This document shows positions 7,685 to 15,505 of a DNA stretch of 15,852 bases, one piece after another. A model generated the notes under the pieces. It was not told the DNA's origin, ran no database searches, and saw nothing but the letters and a program-made list of their open reading frames with translations. The stretch is from Faecalitalea sp. UBA4312 (GTDB lineage: Bacteria > Bacillota_I > Bacilli_A > Erysipelotrichales > Erysipelotrichaceae): NCBI GenBank assembly GCA_002394635.1, contig DGUK01000003.1:1-15852 (forward strand). Direction: 5' to 3'. Made by a program: the position numbers and the translations under genes. Each line of letters begins with the position of its first letter. The first letter of the stretch is position 1.

Positions 7685-8276
7685 ACATCCGCTTGAGCTG
7701 GATTATACGTGTTCGCCGGTGGGAATCGATGAAGCTGGCAGAGGTCCGATGGCAGGTCCTTTGGTGGTAGCCGGTGTTGTCTTTCCGTATGGATATGAAA
7801 ATGACCAGCTGGACGATTCCAAACGGCTGACAGAGAAAAAAAGGGAAAGTCTGTTTTCTTTAATTCAGCAGGAAGCCCTATGGTATAAAATTGTCTACGT
7901 AGATGAAGCTACGATCGATCGAAAGAATATCTATGCGGCGACGCAGGACGCAATGTTTGAAATTGCACAGAACGCACCTACGGATCTGGTATTGACCGAT
8001 GCAATGAAACTGCCGGGATGTATCAAGGAAGTGCATCCGATCATTAAAGGCGACCATAAATCGATATCCATTGCAGCAGCTAGCATATTAGCAAAAGTTT
8101 CCAGAGACCATACTATGATGGAACTGGATCGAAAATATCCACAATATGGTTTTGCTAAGCACAAAGGATATCCGACCAAAGCACATAAAGAAGCCTTGAA
8201 ACAATACGGGCCTTGTCCGTGCCATCGACATAGCTACCGGCCGGTACGCGAGCTGGAGGAAATAAAACTATTCTGA
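7677..8276 (+). CDS. rnhB: ribonuclease HII
   Basis: RNase HII cleaves the RNA strand of RNA/DNA hybrids and removes misincorporated ribonucleotides. The 199-residue product carries GIDEAGRGPMAGP (Asp18, Glu19 catalytic). Asp108 in VLTDAMKLPG and Asp126 in KGDHKSISIAAASILAKV complete the DEDD metal site. The HKGYPTKAH segment is also typical. The ATG at 7677 is chosen because GGGAGA lies just upstream and the product then has the normal length; the frame is open further upstream into rbgA without support. It overlaps the rbgA end by 8 bases, indicating coupled translation. Confidence 0.97.
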   Translation: MIEHPLELDYTCSPVGIDEAGRGPMAGPLVVAGVVFPYGYENDQLDDSKRLTEKKRESLFSLIQQEALWYKIVYVDEATIDRKNIYAATQDAMFEIAQNAPTDLVLTDAMKLPGCIKEVHPIIKGDHKSISIAAASILAKVSRDHTMMELDRKYPQYGFAKHKGYPTKAHKEALKQYGPCPCHRHSYRPVRELEEIKLF

Positions 8277-8277
8277 C

Positions 8278-8301
8278 AGGGGAGGAAAGCTCTCCTTTTT
8301 T
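8278..8301 (+). terminator. terminator-like hairpin between rnhB and dprA
   Basis: AGGGGAG (8278-8284) pairs with CTCTCCT (8290-8296), one G-T pair included, around a GAAAG loop. A T run reaches 8301. It begins 1 base after the rnhB stop. The 5' arm also holds GGGGAGG, the only ribosome-site-like sequence before dprA. Confidence 0.7.
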
Positions 8302-8303
8302 GT

Positions 8304-9077
8304 ATGCGTGATGCCCGGCTCGTAGTTATTAATATGAACCAACTTCACCAAGCTATCGCCTGGTATAGCACTTGTTATAAAGGAGACTGGTCAGAAATTG
8401 CCAGAGCGATCCAAAATCATGAAGATTACCAGGCTCTTTCACCATCTTCATCGTACATAACGATTGTTGACGATGCTTATCCTGCTTGTTTTCGGCGATT
8501 GCGTTATCCGCCTTGGATCTTGTATTATCGTGGCAATTTGGAACTGCTGAATTCCAAAGCTATAGGCATTGTCGGTGCCAGAAACTGCTCGCAGCAGGCT
8601 CTATCGAATACCCTGAGTGTCGTTCAATCGATCAAAGATCATTATGTGATCGTATCTGGTCTTGCTAAAGGCATCGATGCGATGGCACATCGCAGTGCTT
8701 TGGACCGAAAGACCATCGGCATCATAGGATGTGGTATTGATCGTATCTACCCGAAAGTAAATGAGGATCTGTATCGCTATATGGCAAAAGAACATTTGAT
8801 CCTTAGTGAATATCCCGGATCCACGGCCCCGCTGCGTCATCACTTTCCCTGGCGCAATCGATTGATTGCCGGTTGTATCGATGCTTTGATCGTTATCGAA
8901 GCTACGTGTCGCAGCGGAACGATGCTGACTGTCAATGCGTGCAATGAATTGGGCGTTCCTGTGTATTGTCTGCCGACCGCATTTGAAAACGATGCATATC
9001 CGGGTTGTAACCATCTGATCGAGCAGGGTGCCAATATTGTGAGCAATCGGGAAGAATTAAAAAAAATATTTCCTTGA
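8304..9077 (+). CDS. dprA: DNA-processing protein DprA (Smf)
   Basis: DprA binds incoming single-stranded DNA and loads RecA during natural transformation; it is also widespread in non-competent bacteria. The 257-residue product has the Rossmann-like DprA core: GIVGARNCSQQAL (about 91-103), VSGLAKGIDAMAHRSAL, GIIGCGIDRIYPKVN, and LSEYPGSTAP. FPWRNRLIAG, EATCRSGTMLTVNAC and GCNHLIEQGANIV follow. The N-terminal region is shorter than in many homologues (about 290 residues). The start is uncertain. ATG at 8304 is the first in frame, but the only purine-rich ribosome site is 18 bases away inside a hairpin. ATG at 8334 is an alternative without a clear ribosome site. Confidence 0.93.
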   Translation: MRDARLVVINMNQLHQAIAWYSTCYKGDWSEIARAIQNHEDYQALSPSSSYITIVDDAYPACFRRLRYPPWILYYRGNLELLNSKAIGIVGARNCSQQALSNTLSVVQSIKDHYVIVSGLAKGIDAMAHRSALDRKTIGIIGCGIDRIYPKVNEDLYRYMAKEHLILSEYPGSTAPLRHHFPWRNRLIAGCIDALIVIEATCRSGTMLTVNACNELGVPVYCLPTAFENDAYPGCNHLIEQGANIVSNREELKKIFP

Positions 9078-9078
9078 G

Positions 9079-9107
9079 TTGACAAATCGGAACTTTTCAT
9101 GTTTGAT
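9079..9107 (+). promoter_or_regulatory. sigma-A promoter of topA
   Basis: A consensus -35 TTGACA (9079-9084) directly follows the dprA stop. The -10 is TTTGAT (9102-9107, 17-base spacer), or TTGATA (9103-9108) with TG two bases upstream as an extended -10. The resulting leader is only about 16 bases. Confidence 0.65.
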
Positions 9108-9129
9108 AGAATCCGAATGGGGGAAAAAG

Positions 9130-11253
9130 ATGAAAAAGCATTTAGTGATCGTTGAGTCACCTTCCAAATCAAAAACGATCGAAAAATATTTAGGTAAAGA
9201 ATACAAAGTTGTTTCCAGCAAGGGCCATGTCTGTGATCTGGCCACTAGAGGAAAAGAAGGGCTGGGAATTGATATAGATCATGATTTTGAACCAACCTAC
9301 ACCATCAGTAAAGATAAAAAAGATGTCGTAAAATCACTTAAGACCGATGTATCTAAGGCACAGGATGTTTATCTGGCCAGCGATCCGGACCGCGAAGGAG
9401 AGGCCATTGCCTGGCATTTAGCACGTGTTCTGGATCTGGATATAGATACTACAAATCGCATTGTTTTTCATGAAGTCACAAAACAGGCGGTAACAGATGC
9501 GCTGGCGCATCCAACGCATATCGATATGGATTTAGTCCGTTCACAGGAAACGCGTCGTATGCTGGACCGTATCATCGGTTTTAAGTTATCCAAGCTTCTG
9601 CAAAAAAAGATTCATTCAAAATCGGCAGGCCGTGTACAGTCTGTTGCCTTGCGTCTGATTGTTGAAAGAGAAAATGAGATCAAAAAGTTTAAAGCGGAGG
9701 AGTACTGGAGCATTCATGCTCATGTTACAAAGGGAAGAAAAAGTTTTGATGCCCAGCTGGTTAAAGTAGACGGGAAAAAACCGAAGATCAAGAATAAAGA
9801 AGAGTCTGATGCGATCATTGCACGCTGCACACAGCCCTTTGTCGTGTCATCATTAACGAAAAAGGCACGTAAAAAGCAGCCACGGATGCCCTTTACTACA
9901 TCTACATTGCAGCAGGAAGCAAGTACAAAACTGTCAATGGGGGCTCGTCGTACCATGTCTGTGGCGCAGAAACTGTATGAAGGTATCAATTTAGGCGGAC
10001 AGATGGAAGGTCTGATTTCTTATATGCGTACCGATTCAACTCGTTTGTCACCGGTCTTTACCAAGGATGCCCAGGAGTACATTGAGAAAACATATTCGAA
10101 GGAATATGTCGGTCGTGTACGTCAGAAGAACAGTGAAAACGCACAAGATGCTCATGAAGCGATTCGACCGACAAATATCACAAGGACACCGGAATCGGTG
10201 AAGGAATACCTGACAAGGGAAGAATATCGATTGTATGAGATGATCTACGCAAGAACACTGGCTAGCTTGATGAAGGATGCGGTCTTTGATGTAACCACAG
10301 TGGAAATCACCAATGATGGTTGTTTGTTCCGGGCCAGCGGACAGATTATGACCTTTGACGGTTATACGAAAGTGTATTCGAAATATGAGAAAAACAACGA
10401 TGAGCTGTTACCGGCCTTAGAAGAAAATGAAGTGCTGGAAGGAGTACAGGTTGAAGGCAAACAGCATTTTACCGAACCTCCGGCCCGTTATACTGAAGCC
10501 AGACTGATCAAAGAGCTGGAAGAAAAATCGATCGGCCGTCCAAGTACGTACGCCAGTATCATTGATACGTTGCAGAAACGCGGTTATGCCAAACTGGAAA
10601 AAGCCGGGGAGAATACAAAAACCAAAGTCTTCTTTCCGACGGAACAAGGTATTTTGACCGATGAAAAACTGCAGCAATATTTTTCCGGTGTCATCAATGT
10701 AGAGTATACTGCAGGGATGGAAAAAACGCTGGATGAGATTGCGGAAGGACAAATCAACAATATTGAATATCTGCATACCTTCTATGACCAGTTTGCACCA
10801 CTGGTGGAAGATGCCTATGATAAAATGCCTAAGCAGGAATTTGAAAAGGTAGGAAAAGCCTGTCCGAACTGTGGAGGAGAACTGGTTTACCGAAACGGCA
10901 AGTACGGAAAGTTTATTTCGTGTATCAATTTTCCGGAGTGTAAGTATACTGAAAACATGGAACAGCCGCAGCAGGAAGGTTTGGAAGAGAAGATATGTCC
11001 AAACTGTGGAAGTAAGATGGTGATCAAGAAAGGTCGTTTTGGACAGTTCTGGGCATGCAGCAATTATCCGAAGTGTAAGACGATTGAATCATTGAAACCG
11101 AAAGCCAAACCGGAACCGACCGGGGAGATCTGTCCGGAATGCGGTCATGAACTGGTTCGTCGGAAGAGTCGTTACGGCACAACGTTTGTTGGATGTTCTA
11201 ATTATCCGAAATGCAGATACATTAAAAAAGAACCGAAAAAAAAGGATAAGTAA
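9130..11253 (+). CDS. topA: DNA topoisomerase I (type IA)
   Basis: This enzyme relaxes negative supercoils by single-strand passage. The 707-residue product begins with the TOPRIM domain ([18 protein letters not shown], residues 5-22). The acidic metal-binding DPDREGE follows at 85-91. The catalytic Tyr298 lies in [14 protein letters not shown]. Three C-terminal four-cysteine zinc-ribbon repeats follow from about residue 578: [36 protein letters not shown] and [18 protein letters not shown], each ending in a CxNxPxCK/R-type half. The ATG at 9130 is chosen because GGGGG lies 6 bases upstream and the product then begins at the family start; the frame is open back to 9079 across the promoter. 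trmFO follows after 1 base. Confidence 0.98.
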   Translation: MKKHLVIVESPSKSKTIEKYLGKEYKVVSSKGHVCDLATRGKEGLGIDIDHDFEPTYTISKDKKDVVKSLKTDVSKAQDVYLASDPDREGEAIAWHLARVLDLDIDTTNRIVFHEVTKQAVTDALAHPTHIDMDLVRSQETRRMLDRIIGFKLSKLLQKKIHSKSAGRVQSVALRLIVERENEIKKFKAEEYWSIHAHVTKGRKSFDAQLVKVDGKKPKIKNKEESDAIIARCTQPFVVSSLTKKARKKQPRMPFTTSTLQQEASTKLSMGARRTMSVAQKLYEGINLGGQMEGLISYMRTDSTRLSPVFTKDAQEYIEKTYSKEYVGRVRQKNSENAQDAHEAIRPTNITRTPESVKEYLTREEYRLYEMIYARTLASLMKDAVFDVTTVEITNDGCLFRASGQIMTFDGYTKVYSKYEKNNDELLPALEENEVLEGVQVEGKQHFTEPPARYTEARLIKELEEKSIGRPSTYASIIDTLQKRGYAKLEKAGENTKTKVFFPTEQGILTDEKLQQYFSGVINVEYTAGMEKTLDEIAEGQINNIEYLHTFYDQFAPLVEDAYDKMPKQEFEKVGKACPNCGGELVYRNGKYGKFISCINFPECKYTENMEQPQQEGLEEKICPNCGSKMVIKKGRFGQFWACSNYPKCKTIESLKPKAKPEPTGEICPECGHELVRRKSRYGTTFVGCSNYPKCRYIKKEPKKKDK

Positions 11254-11254
11254 T

Positions 11255-12544
11255 ATGAAAGAAGTAACTGTTATTGGGGCCGGTCTTGCCGGAAGCGAGG
11301 CGGCCTTCCAGTTAGCAAAACGAAATATACGAGTTCATCTGATTGAAATGCGGCCGACGAAATATCCGGCTGCTTTTCATACGGATCAATTTGCAGAACT
11401 GGTTTGTTCCAATTCCTTGCGTTCCAATTCGATGAACAATGCGGTGGGGATCCTGAAAGAAGAGCTCCGACATTTGGACTCTTTGATCATGAAAGCAGCG
11501 GACCAGAATGCAGTGCCGGCTGGCAGCGCACTAGCCGTCGATCGTCATGCTTTTTCTAAAATGATCACAGATACATTGTCAGATCATCCGATGATCCGTA
11601 TCAGCCATCAGGAAGTGACAGAGATTCCAAAGGGGCCTTGTATCATAGCAGCCGGGCCTTTGGTCAGTGATGCTTTGGCTGCGGACATCCGCTCCTTTTT
11701 AGAGAGCGAAGCTTTGCATTTTTATGATGCGGCAGCACCGATCATAGAAAAAGATTCCATTGATTTTACCAAAGCGTATTTTAAATCCAGATATGATAAA
11801 GGCGAAGCCAGCTATATTAATTGTGCGATGGATCAGGAGCAGTTTGATCGGTTCTATGAAGCACTGGTTTCTGCTGAATGTGCTAAGATGCATGATTTTG
11901 AACAAACGTATTTTGAGGGATGTATGCCAATTGAAGAAATGGCTCGAAGAGGAAAAAAGACTTTGTTGTTCGGTCCTTTAAAGCCGGTAGGGCTTGCTAA
12001 AGATGAGACACATCATCCGGTAGCGGTGGTACAGCTGCGTCAGGATAATGTGGCAGCCTCTCTTTACAATATTGTCGGTTTTCAAACACATTTGACATGG
12101 CCCGAACAAAGACGAGTATTTCGCATGATTCCCGGACTGGAACATGCTAACATCACGCGATATGGCGTCATGCATCGAAATTCTTTTATTTGCAGTCCTG
12201 TGGCTTTGTTGGAAACCTACCAGACAAAAAAAAGAGAGGATCTGTTTTTTGCCGGACAGATTACCGGTGTGGAAGGTTATGTGGAATCCTGTGCCAGTGG
12301 GATGATTGCCGGAATCAATATGGCATTGTATATGCAGGGTAAAGAGCCGATCTGCTTTGGAAATACATGTATTATGGGCAGCCAGGCTTACTATATAACA
12401 CATTGTGATCCGAAACACTTTCAGCCGATGAATGCCAATTTTGGAATTGTGCGTCTGGAAGAGAAATGTAAGAAATATCAGCGGAAAGAAAAAATAGCCC
12501 AGCAGGCAATAGCCCGCATTGATGAAATTGAGGCATTGCTATGA
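11255..12544 (+). CDS. trmFO: tRNA m5U54 methyltransferase TrmFO, folate/FAD dependent
   Basis: TrmFO makes ribothymidine at position 54 of the T loop of tRNA, using methylenetetrahydrofolate and FADH2. The 429-residue product has an N-terminal FAD-binding [20 protein letters not shown] (residues 8-27) and the catalytic Cys51 in [13 protein letters not shown]. The second functional Cys, Cys223, lies in [27 protein letters not shown] and [18 protein letters not shown] complete the family picture. The start at 11255 follows AAGGA (11242-11246), which lies within the end of topA; the longer open frame upstream overlaps topA and is not supported. The stop overlaps the xerC start (ATGA). The topA-trmFO-xerC order is standard in Firmicutes. 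Confidence 0.97.
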   Translation: MKEVTVIGAGLAGSEAAFQLAKRNIRVHLIEMRPTKYPAAFHTDQFAELVCSNSLRSNSMNNAVGILKEELRHLDSLIMKAADQNAVPAGSALAVDRHAFSKMITDTLSDHPMIRISHQEVTEIPKGPCIIAAGPLVSDALAADIRSFLESEALHFYDAAAPIIEKDSIDFTKAYFKSRYDKGEASYINCAMDQEQFDRFYEALVSAECAKMHDFEQTYFEGCMPIEEMARRGKKTLLFGPLKPVGLAKDETHHPVAVVQLRQDNVAASLYNIVGFQTHLTWPEQRRVFRMIPGLEHANITRYGVMHRNSFICSPVALLETYQTKKREDLFFAGQITGVEGYVESCASGMIAGINMALYMQGKEPICFGNTCIMGSQAYYITHCDPKHFQPMNANFGIVRLEEKCKKYQRKEKIAQQAIARIDEIEALL

Positions 12545-13440
12545 ATGAACTGATTGAACGGTTTTTAAAATATGTATATCGCCAGCATTCCCAGTCTGAG
12601 CAGACGGTGGATTCGTACCGAAGAGATCTATGTCAGCTTCGGGATTTTCTACAGTCGCAGGGTGTAGAATCCTTTGAAGATGTAGATCGGTTGATGATTC
12701 TTAGCTTTCTGGCGGAATATAGGATGGAAAACGGAGTAAAGGATGCCACCATTGCTCGTAAGCTGAGCACATATCGTTCGTTCTATCGGTATCTGAATGA
12801 ATATATCGGTATTGGTATTAATCCGATGGAATCCATCCGTTCGCCTAAAAACCGTCGAAAAATTCCGGATTTTCTTTTTGTGGACGAAGTGAAGTATTTT
12901 TTGAATTCCTTTGATACCACTAAGGATACGGGGATCCGTGATAAAACAATGTTTACCATGATGTATGCCTGTGGTCTGCGTGTCAGTGAAGTGACCAATC
13001 TGACATGGTCACAGATTTCGTTGGAGCAGCGGATCGTACGTATCGTCGGTAAAGGGGACAAGGAGCGCCTGGTTCCATTTTTTAAAGGATTTGAAAAACA
13101 ACTGATGGTTTACCGGCAAACATACTGGGCTAAATATGCCACCGATGATCATGTCTTTGTCAATCTGAGAGGAAAAGGGTTGACCAGCCGGGGCATTCAA
13201 TATGTGATGGAAAAGCAGGGGACGCAGATTGATATGCCAATGAAGCTGCATCCACATATGCTGCGACATAGCTTTGCGACCCATCTTCTGGATAATGGAG
13301 CGGATATCCGTATTGTACAGGAGCTGCTGGGCCACTCTTCTTTGTCTACAACACAGATCTATACTCATGTATCCAGTAAAAAGTTACAGGAAGCGTATCA
13401 AAATGCGCATCCGTTTGCGAAGAAAAATACAGTCGGATAG
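12541..13440 (+). CDS. xerC: tyrosine recombinase XerC/CodV type
   Basis: This 299-residue site-specific recombinase is most likely one of the pair that resolves chromosome dimers at dif. The N-terminal SAM-like DNA-binding domain covers about 1-95. The catalytic domain shows Arg147 ([11 protein letters not shown]), Lys171 ([11 protein letters not shown]), and His239 and Arg242 ([12 protein letters not shown]). His265 ([15 protein letters not shown]) and the nucleophile Tyr274 complete the set, so all catalytic residues are present. It overlaps trmFO by 4 bases. XerC and XerD are hard to separate by eye; the symbol follows position, since codV/xerC sits next to trmFO in Bacillus. Confidence 0.93.
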   Translation: MNELIERFLKYVYRQHSQSEQTVDSYRRDLCQLRDFLQSQGVESFEDVDRLMILSFLAEYRMENGVKDATIARKLSTYRSFYRYLNEYIGIGINPMESIRSPKNRRKIPDFLFVDEVKYFLNSFDTTKDTGIRDKTMFTMMYACGLRVSEVTNLTWSQISLEQRIVRIVGKGDKERLVPFFKGFEKQLMVYRQTYWAKYATDDHVFVNLRGKGLTSRGIQYVMEKQGTQIDMPMKLHPHMLRHSFATHLLDNGADIRIVQELLGHSSLSTTQIYTHVSSKKLQEAYQNAHPFAKKNTVG

Positions 13441-13452
13441 GACTGTATTTTT
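13423..13452 (+). terminator. intrinsic terminator overlapping the xerC stop
   Basis: A perfect 12-bp stem, AAAAATACAGTC (13423-13434) with GACTGTATTTTT (13441-13452), encloses GGATAG, which contains the xerC stop codon. ATTT follows. The A and T flanks are symmetric, so it could also work on the other strand, though no converging gene is present. Confidence 0.8.
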
Positions 13453-13498
13453 ATTTAATGTGATGTAAAATATTGCTGTATGAATGAAGGAGCATCTT

Positions 13499-14809
13499 AT
13501 GTTAGAGTTTTTTGGAGACAGAGAAAACATCCTGCGGATTTGTTACCATCCGTTTACGATTGATATTGAAGTAAAAGATCCGGCTAAAATTGACCTGGAA
13601 TCCTTACGGCATGAAGGGCATCAGGTCGCGCTCGAAGATCATTGGATACAGATCATAGCCAAAGATAATCAAGCTTTATACCAAGAGCTGGATGTAGCAT
13701 TTCATCAAAGGAGAAAATGGACACCAAAATTCATCGGACAGGCAATACTGGACACATTTTCCAGCGTTCTGATGCCATTGATCCCGATGTTGATGGCCGC
13801 TGCTATGTTTAAAACGGTTTTATCGGTTCTTGGTCCGCAAATGTTGAATATCCTTCCAGAGAAAGATAATCTGTATACATTATTTACCTTTGTCGGAGAT
13901 GCGGGTTTCTATTTCTTTCCGGTCGTGGTTGGATATACCGCCGCAAAAAAATTTCATGCTACGCCTGTCCTGGGAATGTTCATGGGTGCTGTATTGATCC
14001 ATCCGACGTTGATTGAAATTGTAGAAAAGGGTTATTCGATGACTGTGTACGGCATCCCTATGATCCTGCAAAACTATTCTGGAACCATTTTACCAGCGCT
14101 GTTATCTGTTTGGGTCTTATCTTATATTGAGCGTTTTTTTAAAAAGATCCTGCCATCATCCGTGGAAATGGTATTTGCACCATTTTTGACAATGGTCGTC
14201 ATGCTGCCGATAGCCTTATGTCTGCTAGGCCCATTAGGTCAGATTCTCGGAAATGGTCTTTGTACGATCATGCTGCGCTTGGGCAATGCCGGGGGAGTGA
14301 TTGCGTTTTTGAGTATTATTGCCCTGGGTGCTTTGTGGCAGTTTATTGTCATCGGTGGACTGCATTGGCTGTTTATTTCATCTATATATATGATCTTAGC
14401 CGGTACCGGCCACGAAAACATCATTACCTGTGCCATTGGTGCTAGTTCCTTTGCGGTGGGCGGTATGTGTCTGGGGGCCTTGCTGCGATTAAAGAATGCA
14501 GAAGAGAAATCCTTATGTGTCGGCTATATCATCGCGCAGCTGATCGGAGCTGTGACCGAACCGGGTGTCTACGGCATCGGCTTCCGGTACAAAAAGCCTT
14601 TGATCGGCTTGATGGCCGGTGGAGCTGTGGGAGCCGGTTATGGAGCGGTTGTCCATTTGACCGCTTATAACTTCTTGCCCGTTGCCAGTTTTCTGACATT
14701 TCTTAACTATATGGGTGGAAGCACATTTAATTTCATCAACGGGATCGCTGCCTGTTTGATCGGCTTTATGGCTGCGGCTGTGGTGACGTATATCGTTGGT
14801 GTTGAATAA
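13499..14809 (+). CDS. PTS IIBC-like sugar permease lacking the IIB phospho-cysteine
   Basis: This 436-residue protein has the layout of a glucose/sucrose/beta-glucoside-type PTS IIBC. A short N-terminal IIB-like domain (about 1-65) precedes a polytopic IIC domain (about 75-436) with roughly ten hydrophobic segments. The IIC part keeps GLHWLF (about 286-291) and TEPGVYGIGFRYKKPLIG (about 350-367), typical of the family. In the IIB part, NILRICYHPFTIDIEVKDPAKID (10-32) lines up with the usual site in which a Cys is followed by A/T-T-R-L-R. The Cys position is His17, the Arg residues are lost, and the only nearby Cys is Cys15. No IIA domain, glycosidase or regulator is adjacent. The start is ATG 13499 after GAAGGAG (13486-13492), preferred over ATG 13484. 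Substrate and activity are unknown. Confidence 0.85.
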   Translation: MLEFFGDRENILRICYHPFTIDIEVKDPAKIDLESLRHEGHQVALEDHWIQIIAKDNQALYQELDVAFHQRRKWTPKFIGQAILDTFSSVLMPLIPMLMAAAMFKTVLSVLGPQMLNILPEKDNLYTLFTFVGDAGFYFFPVVVGYTAAKKFHATPVLGMFMGAVLIHPTLIEIVEKGYSMTVYGIPMILQNYSGTILPALLSVWVLSYIERFFKKILPSSVEMVFAPFLTMVVMLPIALCLLGPLGQILGNGLCTIMLRLGNAGGVIAFLSIIALGALWQFIVIGGLHWLFISSIYMILAGTGHENIITCAIGASSFAVGGMCLGALLRLKNAEEKSLCVGYIIAQLIGAVTEPGVYGIGFRYKKPLIGLMAGGAVGAGYGAVVHLTAYNFLPVASFLTFLNYMGGSTFNFINGIAACLIGFMAAAVVTYIVGVE

Positions 14810-14816
14810 GAACATC

Positions 14817-14837
14817 AGGCTCTTTTAAGAGCTTTTT
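14817..14837 (+). terminator. intrinsic terminator after the PTS-like gene
   Basis: GCTCT (14819-14823 with the preceding G) pairs with AGAGC (14828-14832) around a TTTA loop, extended by G-T and A-T pairs. Five T follow (14833-14837). It begins 7 bases after the stop codon. Confidence 0.7.
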
Positions 14838-15224
14838 GAATGCGTCGCATCCATCGTGGGAATCGGAAAGAATCTGGCGGCAAGGCTCATTGCAGAACTT
14901 GGCGATATGACGCGGTTCAATAACAGACGGCAGCTGGCAGCCTTTGCGGGATTAAATCCATACATCAGCCAGTCGGGCGATGTGGATGGAAAGCATCTGC
15001 GCATATCCAAAAGGGGAAACAGACACCTGCGATGTCTTTTGTACCTTGGGGCAGCGTGCAATTACCGGCTGAAAAAACAGGATATGATCTACGAATTCAA
15101 TAAAAAGAAAAGGCAGCAGGCTAACCACCCATTGAAGACCAAAGCTGCCAATATCGCTGCAGCGCATAAGCTGTTGTCGATCATCTATGCGCTGTCTCAG
15201 AGCGGTGAAATGTACCGTTCCTGA
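14838..15224 (+). pseudogene. IS110-family transposase, C-terminal remnant
   Basis: About 129 residues correspond to the C-terminal Transposase_20 part of IS110-type (DEDD) recombinases. They read SIVGIGKNLAARLIAELGD, then FNNRRQLAAFAGLNPYISQSGD, then HLRISKRGNRHLRCLLYLGAA. The serine of the QSG segment corresponds to the position of the conserved IS110 C-terminal-domain serine. The N-terminal RuvC-like DEDD domain (about 200 residues or more) is absent: the frame is closed by a stop at 14826-14828 and the PTS-gene terminator lies immediately upstream. The usual SIPGIG motif reads SIVGIG. No convincing ribosome site precedes any start, and the first possible start is GTG at 14856. The stop is at 15222. 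This is best read as a decayed insertion-sequence end, not an active element. Confidence 0.8.
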
Positions 15225-15245
15225 GAACAATATAACCCAATAAAT

Positions 15246-15321
15246 AAAAAATTAGGAGAGATTTATCCTGTTTTCGTCGTGGGTTTGCCATTCGAAACAG
15301 AGAACCGAACCTAATTTTTTT
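15246..15321 (+). repeat. three-tier inverted repeat of unknown role, ending in a T run
   Basis: AAAAAATTAGG (15246-15256) is perfectly complementary to CCTAATTTTTT (15310-15320). Inside lies an internal loop of 11 and 9 bases. Then CTGTTTTCG (15268-15276) pairs with CGAAACAG (15293-15300) with one bulged T, and TGG (15280-15282) pairs with CCA (15288-15290). The 3' side ends in seven T. It may be an elaborate terminator, a leftover of the IS110 element's non-coding end, or a small structured RNA. Confidence 0.6.
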
Positions 15322-15348
15322 AAAATCACAAACTATGGCTTGATTTTA
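15321..15348 (+). repeat. second inverted repeat upstream of the rpsB promoter
   Basis: TAAAATCA (15321-15328) is perfectly complementary to TGATTTTA (15341-15348) around a 12-base spacer. It abuts the T run of the preceding element, and six T (15356-15361 region) follow a few bases later. It is AT-rich, so stability is low. Confidence 0.4.
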
Positions 15349-15363
15349 GTTATCTATTTTTTA

Positions 15364-15392
15364 TTGCATTCAGTACTTTGACTTGTTATAAT
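15364..15392 (+). promoter_or_regulatory. strong sigma-A promoter of rpsB with extended -10
   Basis: TTGCAT (15364-15369) and a perfect TATAAT (15387-15392) are separated by 17 bases. TG at 15384-15385 forms an extended -10. Predicted initiation is near 15399, giving a leader of about 107 bases. Confidence 0.85.
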
Positions 15393-15398
15393 ATATCG

Positions 15399-15478
15399 GC
15401 GTGGGTACGCGCAAATACACACATCATGGATTCGGATGCCCGTGCACGGTATTCGTGTTGCATTCGTTTGAAATGATG
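15399..15478 (+). promoter_or_regulatory. structured rpsB leader, probable S2 autoregulatory leader
   Basis: The leader has a small 5' hairpin (GCGT 15399-15402 with ACGC 15407-15410) and a nested stem. In the nested stem CATCAT (15422-15427) pairs with ATGATG (15473-15478), CGGATGC (15433-15439) with GCATTCG (15460-15466, one G-T pair), and CACG (15445-15448) with CGTG (15454-15457). The outer helix ends beside GGAGGAG. Leaders controlling rpsB through S2 are known in bacteria; this one is assigned by position and folding only. Confidence 0.55.
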
Positions 15479-15505
15479 GAGGAGTAACGGAAAGGTAGGA
15501 CAAAT

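Noticed and set aside
11147..11254. N-terminal extension of trmFO overlapping topA
   Set aside because: The FAD-binding motif begins right after ATG 11255, which has its own AAGGA.
11978..12418. 146-residue open frame on the minus strand
   Set aside because: It is antisense to trmFO, with no recognisable domain and no supporting signals.
13453..13498. Promoter or cre-type operator for the PTS-like gene
   Set aside because: TAAAAT at 13466-13471 has no acceptable -35 at 16-18 bases, and no catabolite-response or antiterminator target sequence could be recognised.
14513..14815. 100-residue minus-strand frame opposite the PTS-like gene, considered as an overlapping gene
   Set aside because: No ribosome site and no motif; the plus-strand frame is clearly coding.
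14856..15224. A functional small gene starting at GTG 14856
   Set aside because: The sequence is a fragment of the IS110 transposase C-terminal domain and has no convincing ribosome site.
15440..15449. Palindrome CCGTGCACGG as an operator
   Set aside because: It lies downstream of the transcription start within a leader that folds in a more stable alternative way, so it is better explained as part of the RNA structure.
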